Assembly: GCA_016721605.1 (NCBI GenBank)
Contig: JADKHS010000012.1
Location: 1 to 59,581 of the forward strand
Reading direction: 5' to 3'
Length of the DNA: 59,581 nucleotides
Source of the DNA: Nitrosomonadales bacterium
Lineage (GTDB): Bacteria; Pseudomonadota; Gammaproteobacteria; Burkholderiales; Gallionellaceae
The position numbers and the translations under genes were made by a program. The notes under the pieces are model-generated. The model made no database searches, was not told the DNA's origin, and saw nothing but the letters and a program-made list of their open reading frames with translations. Position 1 is the stretch's first letter. Each line of letters opens with the position of its first letter. This document shows, piece after piece, positions 1-10,945 of this stretch.

Positions 1-269
1 ATTCTCGGCCACTATGTAATATTCGGATCTCTAGTCGCGATCTGTGCCAATTAATGTAAAGGATTTGCGGCACTTCGTCGTTCTGGGTACCAAAAGGTGC
101 TCAAAGTAGGCTAGCGTTGGCTTACGCACGATCGGCGCACCGGAAGACTTAAACTGACCTTAAGCGAAGGGTTTACTTCCAGTCTGCGGCCGCACGAAGG
201 CGCGGAATACATCCAGACCCTCCGCCGCGATTTCTCTCGGCTCTTCAGCGGTGGTGGACTATTCGACGA

Positions 270-970
270 CCTTGGCGCAATTAATCGGCATCACCACGTT
301 TTATAATGCCGAAGGCACCAATTCTCGCCTCGCCCGGCAGATCGATAGGGAATTGCCAAAACGGCTCACGGCGCTCCGATGGTAGCGAAAAAAGCGGCTT
401 GGTTTGGCTTAACCGCAATGTTGCGCTGGAACACAAACAAGACTGGCAAGGAATGCTGAAGCTTTCGCAACAGTGGGTCGCGTGTTTCGAGCAGGCGCAG
501 ACGCTTGGTTTAGCTTTAGTATCGTTCACAAAACCTCAAACAATATGAGCAAGCAATTGGTGCTTCATCGAAGCGCACTGTGCATTCAGCCTGAAATATG
601 CTGGACGCCTGAATAATCGCTCTAGGGTACATTCATAACAACATCAAACACATTAGCACACCAGGCCTATCGGGAGGCACTACGCATACATCCAAAACAT
701 GCCTTCGCCTGGAATAATTTAGGTATCGCCACAAACAAAAAAAAAAGCGCGCCATAAATCTTAAACAATACGAGCAGGCGATTGCTGTTTGTCAAGAAGC
801 GGTCCGCATCGAACCGGAAAAGGCAAGAAGCTGGTACAATCCTGGGCGAGGCCTATTCACGCCAAGGTCGGGCAGGACAAAGTTGTGAGGATTCATCAAA
901 CCTTACACAAATTTCGATTTGGCAAATGGTGAAAGCGTATTCAAATGCATTCTCATTGCCTCTAACCTAA
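270..970 (+). pseudogene. Broken tetratricopeptide-repeat (TPR) protein gene
   Basis: Pieces of TPR units can be read in shifting plus-strand frames. Around 425 there is a segment with ALEHKQDW, around 712 WNNLGIA, around 765-790 KQYEQAIAVCQEAVRIEP, and around 828 SWYNLGEAYSRQGRAG. These match the W-LG-Y-A-P spacing of TPR helices, so the original product was probably a repeat scaffold of several units. No single frame runs through, and at least four shifts are needed. The partner domain that would define its job is not visible, and nothing recognisable lies in bases 1-270. I cannot say whether the gene is truly dead or only badly sequenced; the neighbouring essential genes show the same damage. 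Confidence 0.5.
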
Positions 971-1082
971 GTGGTAAAGTGAACATGCTTCAGCATGCAT
1001 TCAATACCGTTTTACAATGAACTAAGGTAAGCTGGGAAAATTTCTGACACCAACGTTTTGTTAAACTTGGAACGGAGGTCAG

Positions 1083-1365
1083 AGATGAAACAGAGGAGCC
1101 TACCCAATTTATAACAAAGCATTTTGTGAACAGGCGGTCAAGCAAGTCCAAAAGAAGGGTTGGGCTCGAAGGAAGCGGCGTGGCGCTTGTCAATGCCCGT
1201 TCCCCACATTGGCAGAATTAGCTAAAGGCCGCGAAGTTTCGTCTGGCGGGTATTACGCTCATTTGACGTCCGCCATCGAAACAGGCAACATTTTGAACAT
1301 CTGTCCCGGGTCGTATTGGAGCGCCACCCCATGAAATAGGTTGGCGGCATGAACTGTTGGTGTCC
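1083..1365 (+). mobile_element. IS3-family remnant with internal deletion
   Basis: From 1083 a reading frame starts MKQRSLP and continues, with shifts, as YNKAF.EQAVKQV and a TLAELAKG segment. This resembles the helix-turn-helix OrfA of IS3-family elements. It runs into a short SGGYYAHL stretch like the start of OrfB, and then directly into the element's far end. There, bases 1330-1360 (taggttggcggcatgaac, tggtgtcc) match the IS3 fragment tail at 47655-47685. The middle of OrfB, including the DDE residues, is missing, so the copy cannot move itself. Bases 1366-1590 hold no gene I can support. Confidence 0.45.
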
Positions 1366-1659
1366 AGTACATTGACAAACCGACCTCACTATTCATTACG
1401 GCACTTCTAAAATGGGGATTTCGTCACATGAAAGAACAGTTTCATTGAAAATGCTGCCTTTACATAATACCCAGGTGCTGGCGTCGGCCTTCGCCTTATT
1501 CGCGCCCAGTCTTGTTTAGAACTCTTAATTTGCGTATGCCCTTAGGACTATTCGGGGGTACCAAAATTTTCAATATTTACAAGGAACAACTATAAACAAT
1601 TTGTGCGAACAAAAACCTGCATATGCTTTTATTCATGCGAAGGCCAAAAGCGACTAATC

Positions 1660-2740
1660 GAGGATACCAAAAATCCCACGTTTTTCAGTAAACCACAACA
1701 TCCCCGTCGCCTACAACAAAATAACAAAGGTGACGCTGTCATCATGGAACATGGGCTGCCACTAATATGCACCCAAATTGGTGAATAGTTTGACCACAAA
1801 TGAAATCCAGTCCCAATATAATACCCAAAATACTTTTGCGCTAATTATCACGCCGTTGATAAAGCAAATGGCGCAGCCAGCAGCAGCATCATCGCGAATG
1901 GATACACCACCTTTATTCCCATATAGCAATTTCGTAAGAAACAGTCTTCTGATGGTTGTCGTGCGCAGGAAAAATGGGAATATATTGATAAAGATCCAGC
2001 ACCGACATCTGTCCCGCAACCCACCAGTATCGCCTTCCTTTCTCAAATACCTAAGAAAAGGGGAGCGCCACTCCATGCTTGCTTGATGGTTTACTGTCGC
2101 ACGGTTTTGTTAAAGAGATTGCGTCATTACCTTCTAGTTGCCAGCGATTTTTTCCGTTATAAGCAGTGTGTTTTTGCTGCAGTTATGGCGCGCAGATGGC
2201 AACTCTCATCAAATTATGTTACTGGTTATCTAACAGGGTGGTATCTGCAGCACGTTTTACATTTCATAAACTGCGTTCATCTTTAGCCCATACACCCGAA
2301 CGGAATTCCTCTCAGCGACACTTCAGCATTTCAGCTTCTTGTCAAGCTCCTGCGCCATACGTTCACCAATAGGATGAACATATTGCCAGACAAATACGTC
2401 AATAAAGAAGAGGCAAACCTTATCTAAACAAAGCCAGCATCATTTGTCGCAATGAAACGCCAGAAGAACGGTAAAACATCAATTCCGAATTGGCAGCCAT
2501 TCCGTGCGGCGCGAAAATTGCGCCAATAAGAACTGCCACTGGGAACAACTCCACAGATACGGCCAGGCACTGCTAACAGAACAAACAGCACGCCGCATAG
2601 CCTAGATGATAATTGCCGCTACCCAGTGCATTCAGTTCATGTATCAGGTGGTTAGGAAACAGCATCAGCGCTGTAAAACACCAACGCGATGCTGGCGTAC
2701 ATCTCGCGCGCCAGACAACGGGTCAACAGCCCTCAACGCG
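1660..2740 (-). pseudogene. lptG: LptG, LPS export permease subunit (frameshifted)
   Basis: LptG pairs with LptF and the ATPase LptB in the inner membrane to lift lipopolysaccharide onto the LptC-A-D bridge. Read leftwards from about 2735, the frames give a TRCLARE.YASIALVF start, then HLIHEL, LGSGNYHLGY, ELFPVAVLIG and SGVSLRQMMLAL. The end encodes GISAKIFLG-like and GKLFTNLGA segments. These are the expected order of LptG landmarks, but many one- or two-base indels break the frame. The last 430 bp are repeated in a cleaner form at 47019-47450. lptF lies just upstream on the same strand, as in other betaproteobacteria. The gene is essential in most Gram-negatives, so either an intact copy exists elsewhere or the sequence here is faulty. 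Confidence 0.7.
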
Positions 2741-3825
2741 CCAACCGCCGCCAAGAAAATACCGACATACGACGACAGAACAGCAATACCATCACTACCC
2801 ACATCAGCAACATGAATGACCCCAAAACCAATGACTGGACCAATCTTACCCTGCCTAACCAACGTTTTAGTGACACTAATCAGGTTGTTATAAAGCATAA
2901 ACTATTATCGCCATAATAAGGTTGAGCGAACGTCCGGGCGCGGGGAGATTAACGGAAGCTCAACGGAATTGCCAGCAACGACAAACCCTAGTGCACTAAG
3001 CGGAAAACTGAGCCGCCAACAACACTCCAGTTCGGACACGTTCCAGCTAAGTTGGTTCTGTAGTAACTGTAAAGTAGGTAAGAATCGGTAGGGACAGCGC
3101 GTTGTCTCGCTTCCGTCGCCTTAAGCGCACCGCATAGCAGCTCAAATTCAACGATCCTTGAAATCAAGCTGGTCTTGCGCGCCCCTTGCGCGTGCCATTC
3201 AGTAATACTAGGAAACGATCAACGTTAGGCGCGGTTTCCCGCATGCCCCTTGGCTACCACAGTGCCAACATTTGCCATGCTGCAACGATTGCACAAAATG
3301 TTGCCAACCCGGTTTTTCCTGACACTCCACGTTTTCGATAAAAACACACGGTCAGCCTGCTTTGATTCGCGAAATGTTCCAGGCGATGCAGCGGTTAAAG
3401 CATCACGGCTATCCAGCCTGCGCTTTAATTCTTCCACTTTGGAGACATCGCCCAAGGCGACACACCAGATCACAGAGCAATCAAGCACACCACCGGCAGG
3501 GGCATACATCCGGGACGTATCCAGCGTGCTAGGTCCAATCCCGGAATTGAACCCACCACCATCTCGTCGTCACGATAGCTGCGCGTCAGCGTCAATAACA
3601 ACGACAAGAACAAACTTAAGGAAAGAAAGCTGGCAGGTAATTCAAAGCACTAAAAACTCCAACAATGCCAGCACGCCATCCACCGCCAAAGAGACCCCAA
3701 CGGATTGACCGAACAAGGAACTAAACGAGTAAAAACAACAATACCAAGTAAAATGGCAAATACTAACAACCCACGTTAGCGCGTGACCCGCCCTTACCAG
3801 CTCACGATGAAAATACTAACGCAAG
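2740..3825 (-). pseudogene. lptF: LptF, LPS export permease subunit (frameshifted)
   Basis: Reading leftwards from about 3821, pieces give FHRELVRAG, ALTWVV, LNYLPA-like, LTLTRSYRDDEMVV and KRRLDSRDALTAASPGTFRE. Next come SKQADRVF and KNRVGNI, and near the end VRQGKIGPVIGFGVIHVA. SYRD.EMVVW and the periplasmic jellyroll motif (SR..... PG.FRE) are characteristic of LptF. Several frameshifts interrupt it. It is divergent from pepA with about 100 bp between them, the usual betaproteobacterial layout. The exact start is unclear because the expected MIF start is itself altered. Confidence 0.7.
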
Positions 3826-3927
3826 AACTTAAAGCGCGACGGTTTTGACTTTGTTTTGAACTGCAGATAACCCGACACTTTGTAAAACAAGAATCATTGA
3901 GGAGATAAAAGGAATTTAGCATAAAAC

Positions 3928-5370
3928 ATGGAGCCCGAAAACAGCGCAGCGGTTGCGTAGTGGGGGGCTGGTTGAGGGGGGCAAGCCATCGACGCGGCGC
4001 AAATACTGACAATGCCGCCAGAAAACACGTTCATGGTTATCACGCACGGCGAGCATGAGGGAAAGATCGCTACTACGCTACTGTTGCATAGCGTGCCCAA
4101 GATTCCGGCCGCGAACGGGCGCGCCTGGTCGGCCGGCAACGTGATGAGTTCTGCCGCACGCCAATATTCGACAGTGTCCGTGCCACAATGCGCGCACTCA
4201 TTTGCCACTGGCGCTAAGTGATGTGCCTTTGCTCTATCCGGCTGAATTGCCATTGGCAGGCCGAGATAAAGCTTGCATCAGCCAGGGGCAGCGCTTGCCG
4301 CATCTCGATACGACTCATCGTTTTGACCTAGTCTAAAGCAAGGCGGAAAAAATAAAAAGCTTCGCGCAAAATCCAGTTTGGCTTGATGTCTGGCAAACCA
4401 ACTGCTAAACAAGATGTTGCCTCACCCAGGCTGCAGCAATCGGGACAAGGTATGAAGCTGACAAAGGACTTAGGTAATCTGCCGGGTAATATATGACCCC
4501 AAGTTATTTTATGCAATAAGCAGTCGCTATTAGGCGGGCACAAATCGCTCAAAGCTACCGTGCTGAAGAAAAGGACATGCGAAAGTTTGGCATAGGTCGC
4601 TACTGTCCGTAACCCGAGCACTGATGAACCCGCCAAGCTGATTACTCCTGAATATCGCGTTGCCGATAAGAAACAAAACCCATCGTACTGGTCGGGCAAA
4701 GGCGTCGCTTTTGACACTGGCGGCATTCTCGCCTGCCGGTGCCGGAAATGGATGAAATGAAATACGACACGTGTGGCGCAGCCAGCGTGCTCGGCACACT
4801 ACAAGCCATTGCTGAAATTGGGGCTGGTTAAATGTAGTCGGCATTATCTACCTGCAGAAAATACGCCCAGCGGTTCCGCCACCAAACCGCGACATCGTCA
4901 CCAGCATGTCCGGCAGACCATTGAAATCCTAAATACCGATGCGGAAGGCCGTCTTATCTTGTGCGATGCACTAACTTTATGGCCAAGTTTGAGCCAACCG
5001 CAGTGATTGAGATAGCCACCTTACCGGCGCCTGCGTCATCGCATTAGGCCATGTTGCCAGCGTGGACTGGATAGTAATCAGGATACCGGCACAGGAACTG
5101 CCGGGCAGCAGGCGAACAAACCTATGACCGTGCTTGGCACATGCCGTTGTGGGATGAATATCAACCGCAACTGGATAGCAACTTCGCCGACATCCAAACA
5201 TCGGCGGACGCGCAGGCGGCAGGGATCACCGCAGCCTGTTTCCCGTCGCGCTTCACCAAAGACCATCGCCGGGCGCATCGATATCGCCGGTACCGCATGG
5301 AAATCAGGCAGGAAAAGCGTGCCACTGACGTCCTGTGCCGCTACTGGCACAGTATTTGACTCAACCGTGA
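3928..5370 (+). pseudogene. pepA: PepA, leucyl aminopeptidase (M17), frameshifted
   Basis: PepA is a hexameric two-metal aminopeptidase that releases N-terminal residues from peptides; in some bacteria it also acts as a DNA-binding factor in Xer recombination. Visible landmarks are TTLLLHSVP near 4070, the M17 signature NTDAEGRLILCDAL near 4930, NFADI near 5185, and the C-terminal stretch ACFPSRFTKD (5235), AGTAWKSG and LLAQYL before a TGA at 5368. The chosen start is the ATG at 3928, which faces lptF. At least eight shifts are needed to read it. The length (about 1,440 bp) is slightly short of the usual 1,500 bp, so some sequence is probably missing. Confidence 0.7.
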
Positions 5371-5517
5371 TCTTGGATAATTAAGTTCATAACTATTTGG
5401 GTCAACGCGAGAAATTCGGGTGCAGCGAACCGTGATCCGCTCTGCAGGCCAGGACCACACGACCCCCACCAGCAGCCATAACATACCTCTCTAAATCACA
5501 TCACTACCACGCATTAA

Positions 5518-5941
5518 ATGACCTGATTTTTATACGGTGTGGATGACAAACTGCGCACCGCTTGCCACCTCAGGCCACAAAGCCACGCAAAACGGACTGC
5601 GTGTGGTGCTGCACCCCGGACGAAACCACTACTGAGGCGTTGGACAAATTATTGTGGCAGTATCCCGTTACGGTTTTACGCCGCACTGCCGCAACGATGG
5701 AGCAACAGTCGCTGAGATGCAGGTTGTAATCGATCATCGAGGTGAGAATTTCCTACACAATGAAGTGTTGATCAGCCTCCACACCGTGTGTTTGCCATTC
5801 TTCAGCCGTTTCGAACGCGTACTTGAAATCGTCAGCCAAGATACAGAAGATGCACGCTTAGGCCGCGAACGCTTCAGCTTTTATCGAGACCATGGCTATG
5901 AAATGCGACATTTCGACCTGAGTAAACAAGCCGAATATTGA
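5518..5941 (+). pseudogene. holC: HolC, DNA polymerase III chi subunit (frameshifted)
   Basis: Chi links the clamp-loader psi subunit to single-strand binding protein. From the ATG at 5518 the frames read GVDDKLRTACHL, KTALWVL-like and EALDKLLWQYP, and then a clean 95-residue stretch with GFTPHCRN, HRGENFLHNEVLISLH and FSFYRDHGYEMRHFDLSKQ. The PHC and N....EVL blocks fit HolC. The first 130 bases contain an in-frame TGA and at least two shifts. It sits between pepA and valS, its usual place in betaproteobacteria, which supports the call. Confidence 0.65.
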
Positions 5942-6029
5942 AACATGAGGCATCTTTTAAAATCCAGACTTGAAAGCATCTGCCACAACAACAGCCCTCA
6001 AGAAATTTATTGTGCCTTTATAGACACCT

Positions 6030-6383
6030 ATGAGCCATCCGTCCGAACAGTTAAATAAATTAAGTGACCTTCCTGTACTTATTGACGTAATCGATACTAA
6101 CTCCCGGAAATTCCCACCCTGACAGAAGCCGCGGCTGAAGAATCTTCAGCGTTCCCAGCGGAAAATAAAGAAGAAAATAAAGAACTCACCCACCTTTATC
6201 TGACGCACAATACCAGCATCTCGCGACGCAGATCGCACCGCAACTGGAATCGCTGTTACGCGCGAAACTTGCGCCACAATTCGATGCGCTGCGGCAAGAG
6301 GTTTGGTGCAGGCCAAATTAAATCTGCCTGAATTAATCTGCGCGCATTTCCACACCGCCAGCAATTCTCTCCATCCGCTATAA
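6030..6383 (+). pseudogene. Small conserved-position protein between holC and valS
   Basis: A roughly 110-codon gene can be reconstructed from the ATG at 6030 (MSHPSEQLNKLSDLPVLIDV). It continues as LTEAAAEESSAFP and then, after shifts, as YQHLATQIAPQLESLLRAKLAPQFDALRQE, ending FHTASNSLHPL before the TAA at 6381. The C-terminal half looks amphipathic and helical. Betaproteobacteria often carry a small uncharacterised gene at this position, but I cannot name a family or function. It ends about 50 bp before valS, suggesting co-transcription. Confidence 0.4.
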
Positions 6384-6432
6384 TCCCGCCCTTTTCACTG
6401 CACCCGACAGAATTAAATCAAATACTATCAAC

Positions 6433-8727
6433 ATGGAACTCACAAAAAGCTTTGAACCGCAAGCAATTGAAGCGCGCTGGGTATCCGATATGGGAAAGCG
6501 CGGTTATTTCCAGGCTAAACCAGAGAGCGACAAACCCGTTACGCCATCATGCTGCCGCCACCCAATGTGACCGGCACTTTGCATGGGACACGCCTTCCAG
6601 GACACGCTTTATGGACGCGCTCACCCGCTATCACCGCATGCGCGGAGACAACACCCCAGGTGGCAGCCGGGCACTGACCATGCCGGGATTGCCACGCAAT
6701 CGTGGTAGAACGCCAGCTGGACGCACAAAAATTAAACGCCACGACCTTGGCCGCAAAAATTCATTGAGCGCGTGTGGGAATGGAAAGAAAAGTCCGGTTC
6801 CTACCATCACATACCCGAGATGCGCCGCCCTCGGCGCCTCGTGGATTGGTCGCGGGAGCGCTTCACCAGGACGAAGGTCTGTCTGAGGCCGTTACCGAAG
6901 TATTCGTCAAACTCTACGAACAAGGTTTAATCTATCGCGGTAAGCGATTGCGAACTGGCGATCCGGTGCTGGGTACCGCGTATCTGATCTGGAAGTGGTA
7001 GGAGACCGCAGTCATGCGGTAATTGAACCGATGCTCACTGACCAGTGGTTCGTGAAAATGGAAGGTTTGGCACAACGCGGGCTGCAAGCGGTGGCGGATG
7101 GTGAAATTAAATTCGTGCCGGAAAACTGGACCAACACATACAACCAGTGGCTAACCAACATTCAGGACTGGTGCATCTCGCGCCAACTGTGGTGGGGACA
7201 TCGCATCCCGGCGTGGCATGACGAACAGGGTAATATATTTGTCGCTCGCAACGAGGAAGACGCCCGCAAACAGGCAGGCAATACAAAACTTCGCCAGGAC
7301 GAGGACGTACTCGACACTTGGTTCTCCTCCGCATTGTGGCCGTTCTCAACCCTGGGCTGGCCACACGACACCAAAGAACTCAAAACTTTCTGCCGACCTC
7401 GGTACTGGTTACCGGCTTGACATCATCTTCTTCTGGGTGGCACGCATGGTGATGATGTCGCTGCACTTTACCGGCAAGGTACCATTCCGCGAAGTGTATG
7501 TGCATGGCCTGATCCGTGACGCGGAGGACAAAATGAGTAAATCCATGGGAATGCCAGACCCGCTGGATCTCATTGACGGTATCTCGCTGGAAGATTTGGC
7601 GGCCAAACGCACACAAAATCTAATGAACCCCAGGCAGGCAGAAAGTATCGAAAACAGACACGCAAACATTTCCCAAATGGCATCCCAGCCTTCGGTACAG
7701 ATGCCATGCGCTTCACTTTCGCCAGCCTACACCTCGCATGGGCGCGACATCAAATTCGACCTGCAACGCTGTGAGGGTTATCGGAATTTCTGCAATAAAT
7801 TATGGAATGCCACGCGCTTGTACTGATGAATGTGAAGGCCAGGATGTCGGGCTGGACGAATCATTGCCAGTTAAATACAGTGCGGCAGACAAATGGTTGG
7901 TTATTCATTGACAGCAGGCGGAAGCTGAAATGGCAGACCACGTTGACGACTATCGTTTCGACATGGCGGCACGTACGCTGCATTATTTAGTGTGGGACAC
8001 CTACCTTGATTGGTATTTGGAATTAGCAAAGGTGCAACTCCAGCCCTCACTCCGGCAACCCACTTTCCAGCGGAAGACGTATTTAAATGCCGCACGGCAA
8101 CGCGTTACGCGGCGCACCTGTGGCGTGTATTGGAACTATACTGCGCTTGGCGCACCCTATCATCCCTTTCATCACTGAAGAGCTATGGCAGAAAGTTGCG
8201 CCGCTGGCCGGGAAACAGGGCGACAGCATCATGCTGCAACCCTATCCGCAAGCCAACGCTAAGCTAATTGACCCAATTTCCTTGCAACAAATCAGCCTGC
8301 TACAGGAAATGGCCACTGCCTGCCGCAAACTGCGCAGCGAAATGAACTTGTCGCCAGCGCAGAGTGCCACTGATTGCGAGTGGCGATGCGACTATCCTGC
8401 AAGGCTTCGCGCCTTATCTGCAAGCGTTGGGCAAGTTAAGCGGGGTTAGCCTGCTCGATGAACCGCCTAACACCGATGCGCCAGTCGCAATCGTCGGTAA
8501 CTTCCAAGTTGATGCTGGAAATCGAAATTGACGTGGACGCAGAGGTGAGCGCTTGACAAGGAGATAGCCCGTCTTGCGGGCGAAATCACCAAGGCACAAG
8601 GTAAACTGGGCAATGCCATTTCGTCTTACGCGCCCCACCGCAAGTGGTAGAACAAGAGCGCAGGCGTATGGACGATTTCACCGTGACGCTGATCCAACTA
8701 CAGGCGCAGCTCGACAAACTTGGTTAA
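6433..8727 (+). pseudogene. valS: ValS, valyl-tRNA synthetase, frameshifted and internally deleted
   Basis: ValS charges tRNA-Val and hydrolyses mischarged Thr-tRNA in its CP1 domain. The start MELTKSFEPQAIEARW at 6433 is textbook. Landmarks follow in order: PPNVTGTL.MGH (HIGH box, near 6555), MDALTRYHRMRGDNT, EQGLIYRGKRL, DQWFVKMEGLA, YNQWL.NIQDWCISRQLWWGHRIP, DIIFFWVARMVMMSLHFTG, KMSKS (near 7534), GRDIKFDLQRCEGYRNFCNKLWN, the anticodon-binding region and a C-terminal coiled coil ending at 8727. Besides many indels, near 6998 the frame jumps from LGTAVSDLEV-type sequence straight to GDRSHAVIEPML. That removes roughly 155 residues, essentially the editing domain. The span is about 2.3 kb instead of about 2.8 kb. 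It ends tail-to-tail with tusA. Confidence 0.85.
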
Positions 8728-8957
8728 AATCTATCGGCGACGCAATAAAATACGAACTCGTCGCCCTGATGCGTAGCAGACAACAAATCATTTCCGGTTT
8801 GCTTACAAAAATCGGTGAAATCATCCGGTGATTTTTTGTCTGTAGCAACTACTTTTAGTACCTGCCCACCTTGCATCTGCGATAACATTTTTTTTGTACG
8901 CAAAATAGGCAAGGGGCAACTCAACTTGCGGGCATCCAACTCGACATCGAATTCCAT
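8724..8957 (-). CDS. tusA: TusA/SirA-family sulfur carrier
   Basis: This 77-residue protein begins MEFDVELDARKLSCPLPILR. The CPLPIL motif with its reactive cysteine is the TusA signature; the cysteine holds a persulfide that is passed on for tRNA thiolation or sulfur oxidation. The second half (GGQVLKVVATDKKSPDDFTDFC, then a GDEFVFY-type strand) completes the usual two-layer fold. A longer frame upstream to 9035 exists, but the family starts at the chosen ATG. The stop overlaps that of valS by three bases on the other strand. It is the only intact gene in the first 9 kb. Confidence 0.85.
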   Translation of the reverse strand: MEFDVELDARKLSCPLPILRTKKMLSQMQGGQVLKVVATDKKSPDDFTDFCKQTGNDLLSATHQGDEFVFYCVADRF

Positions 8958-8967
8958 TATGTGCACT

Positions 8968-9114
8968 TTACGGGTAATCGCAATTGACTTGCGTTCTATC
9001 AATAACACCACTCTGAAGCTTGTATGTTTCCGCAAACTCAGCGCTGGGGCAAAATCCGAAGCATGCGCAATCGCCGTCTATTTGAACCTGCAATTCTGTC
9101 TTGTTAATATTCAT
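8968..9114 (-). CDS. Short cysteine-containing ORF upstream of tusA
   Basis: A 48-codon frame starts at 9114 (MNINKTELQVQIDGDCACFG) and ends ten bases before the tusA start. It has four cysteines, three of them in the block DCACFGFC. It is co-directional with tusA and could be a small partner or leader peptide, or the shifted remnant of a larger protein. I recognise no family. Bases 9115-9255 hold nothing I can support. Confidence 0.3.
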   Translation of the reverse strand: MNINKTELQVQIDGDCACFGFCPSAEFAETYKLQSGVIDRTQVNCDYP

Positions 9115-9255
9115 GATTTTTACGGCTAATAATTTTTTCAGTGTTTACGCAAACTATCGCAATCATTAAGCAGCACATGTGCAGTAGCAACATTTACAAA
9201 TTTACCTCCAACACACGGTCATTATACCTTGCGAATAAGGAAACACGGGCATCCC

Positions 9256-10704
9256 AGCCTCTTCCAATATGAAATGAGTCTGAAAGGTTGACGATTTCCA
9301 ACATGAAATGAGTCTGAAATTGATTTGCTGGGTCGGTCATTATGCGAAGCATGGTGATCAACATGGAAGAAGCAAAGCTACAGACCTTGGTGCAGATCAA
9401 AGGCATTTTTGGACGGGACATCGAGGTGATATTTCGATTCCAAAAGAGGAGCGTAACCAGTTTATCGGACGCGTCCTCAAGCGGTTTGGCTATGCTCCCG
9501 CACGGCGGGTAGATAAGGGCATACTACTGCGCTATATCGAGCGCATGACCGCTATCACGCCAGCAAGTAACCCGATTGGTACGGCAATACCGCAAGGATG
9601 GAAGCTATCGAAACAACCCTGTACGCCCAAGCAGGGTTTCACTCGTTACACCGCAGCAGACGTGCTCTTGCTGGCCGAGATAGATGTGCTGCATGACACG
9701 CCGTCCGGGCCCCACCACCAAGCTCATGGAACGCGCTTCTTTGGTTTTTGGTGATGCGCGCTTTGAACGGCTGGCGGGCATCTCGGTTTCCCACCTTAAC
9801 CTGCGCGGGAGCACACCGTACCAGAACAAACGGCGGCACTGGAGCAAGACGCGCCCCACCGGCATTCCCATCGGCAAACGCCGTGCACCGCAGCCAAACG
9901 GAGTGCGGGCTACATCCGCATAGATAGCGTGCATCAAGGCGATCTGGATGGCGTCAAAGGGCGTGTACCACATCAACGCGGTGGACTGTGTGACGCAGAT
10001 GCAATTCGTCGCCACCTGCGAGAAGATCAGCGAGGCGTATTTGCTGCCGGTCATCCGGCAGTTGCTGGATGGATTTCCGTTTGTCATCCTGGGGTTCCAT
10101 TCGGATAACGGTTCAGGTACATCAATTATCAGGTCGCAAAGCTGTTGGAGAAGCTCCCGGATCGAGTTCACACGTCACGGCCACGGCATTCCAACGATAA
10201 CGCCTTGGCGGAGTCAAAGAACGCCGCCGTGGTACGCAAACATCTGGGCTATGCGCATATCCCGCAATACTGCGCCAGTTTGGTCAATGCTTTCGCGCCG
10301 ATTATCTCAACCCTTATGTCAACTTCCACCGCCTACGCTTCTTTCCAGAGACAATTACAGATGCCAAGGGAAAAGAACGAAGAAATACAGCTACAAAGAC
10401 ATGATGACACCTTATGAGAAACTCAAATCAATACCCGAGGCCAGTCAGTATCACGAAGGATGGAGTAACCCTCGAACAACTGAATGCGCGGGCAGCAGAA
10501 ATGAGCGACAATGATGCCGCCTTGGCACTGAACAACGCAAGAAAAAACTGTTTAAAGACATCTCTGCGGCGATAAAAACGGGCTTGAGAAATAAAATCGA
10601 CAAGGCAAAACGAAGAAGCACCTATCAACTAGATCGAACCAGAACAAGTTAATTTACTCAGACTAAACCCTTCGTTCAGACTCATTTCTGAATTGGAAAA
10701 TACT
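9256..10704 (+). mobile_element. Insertion sequence, copy 1 (rve-type DDE)
   Basis: This is a 1.45 kb element nearly identical to 13715-15167. The left end starts agcctcttccaatatgaaat and carries a second tandem copy of the end motif (ttccaacatgaaatgagtct at about 9296). The right end closes ctgaattggaaaatact. The reverse complement of the right end matches the left (TTCCAAT....AAATGAGTCTGAA), giving imperfect inverted repeats. The flanks atccc and cccac are not a matching duplication, unlike copy 2. Compared with copy 2 it has many one-base differences in homopolymers. Confidence 0.85.
9342..10652 (+). pseudogene. IS transposase, copy 1 (frameshifted)
   Basis: The reconstructed protein is about 436 residues. 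It has an N-terminal helix-turn-helix region (RYIERMT, then a QQVTRLVRQYRKDGKLS-like block) and an integrase-type catalytic core: NAVDCVTQMQFVAT with the first Asp, FHSDNGS with the second, and SNDNALAESKN with the Glu. The C-terminal tail is Lys-rich. The DNG and N.LAESKN blocks place it among rve-fold DDE transposases. IS481- or IS1202-like is my best guess on length and the 5-bp target duplication of copy 2. At least six shifts break this copy. Confidence 0.7.
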
Positions 10705-10945
10705 CCCACCGCTAGCTATACGGTTCACGCCAAAAAAATACACCGCCAACCTCCCCAAGGGTTACGATTAATTTGAGTACACCAAGATAAATTTTTTAAC
10801 CGCCTATACTCACATATTGACCATTGGTCAGTATCTGGCCGATAGGTTTTGAAGAATGACCGACTTCTGGTAAAGTTGCACGCTATTCAAAAATAATGCC
10901 CACAACATTGAGATAGTGAAGGTAGTAGCTAGGAGATGTAAGTAA

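Noticed and set aside
4328..4844. Minus-strand ORFs of 132 and 104 codons opposite pepA
   Set aside because: They are shadows created by the damaged pepA sequence; M17 landmarks on the plus strand explain the region.
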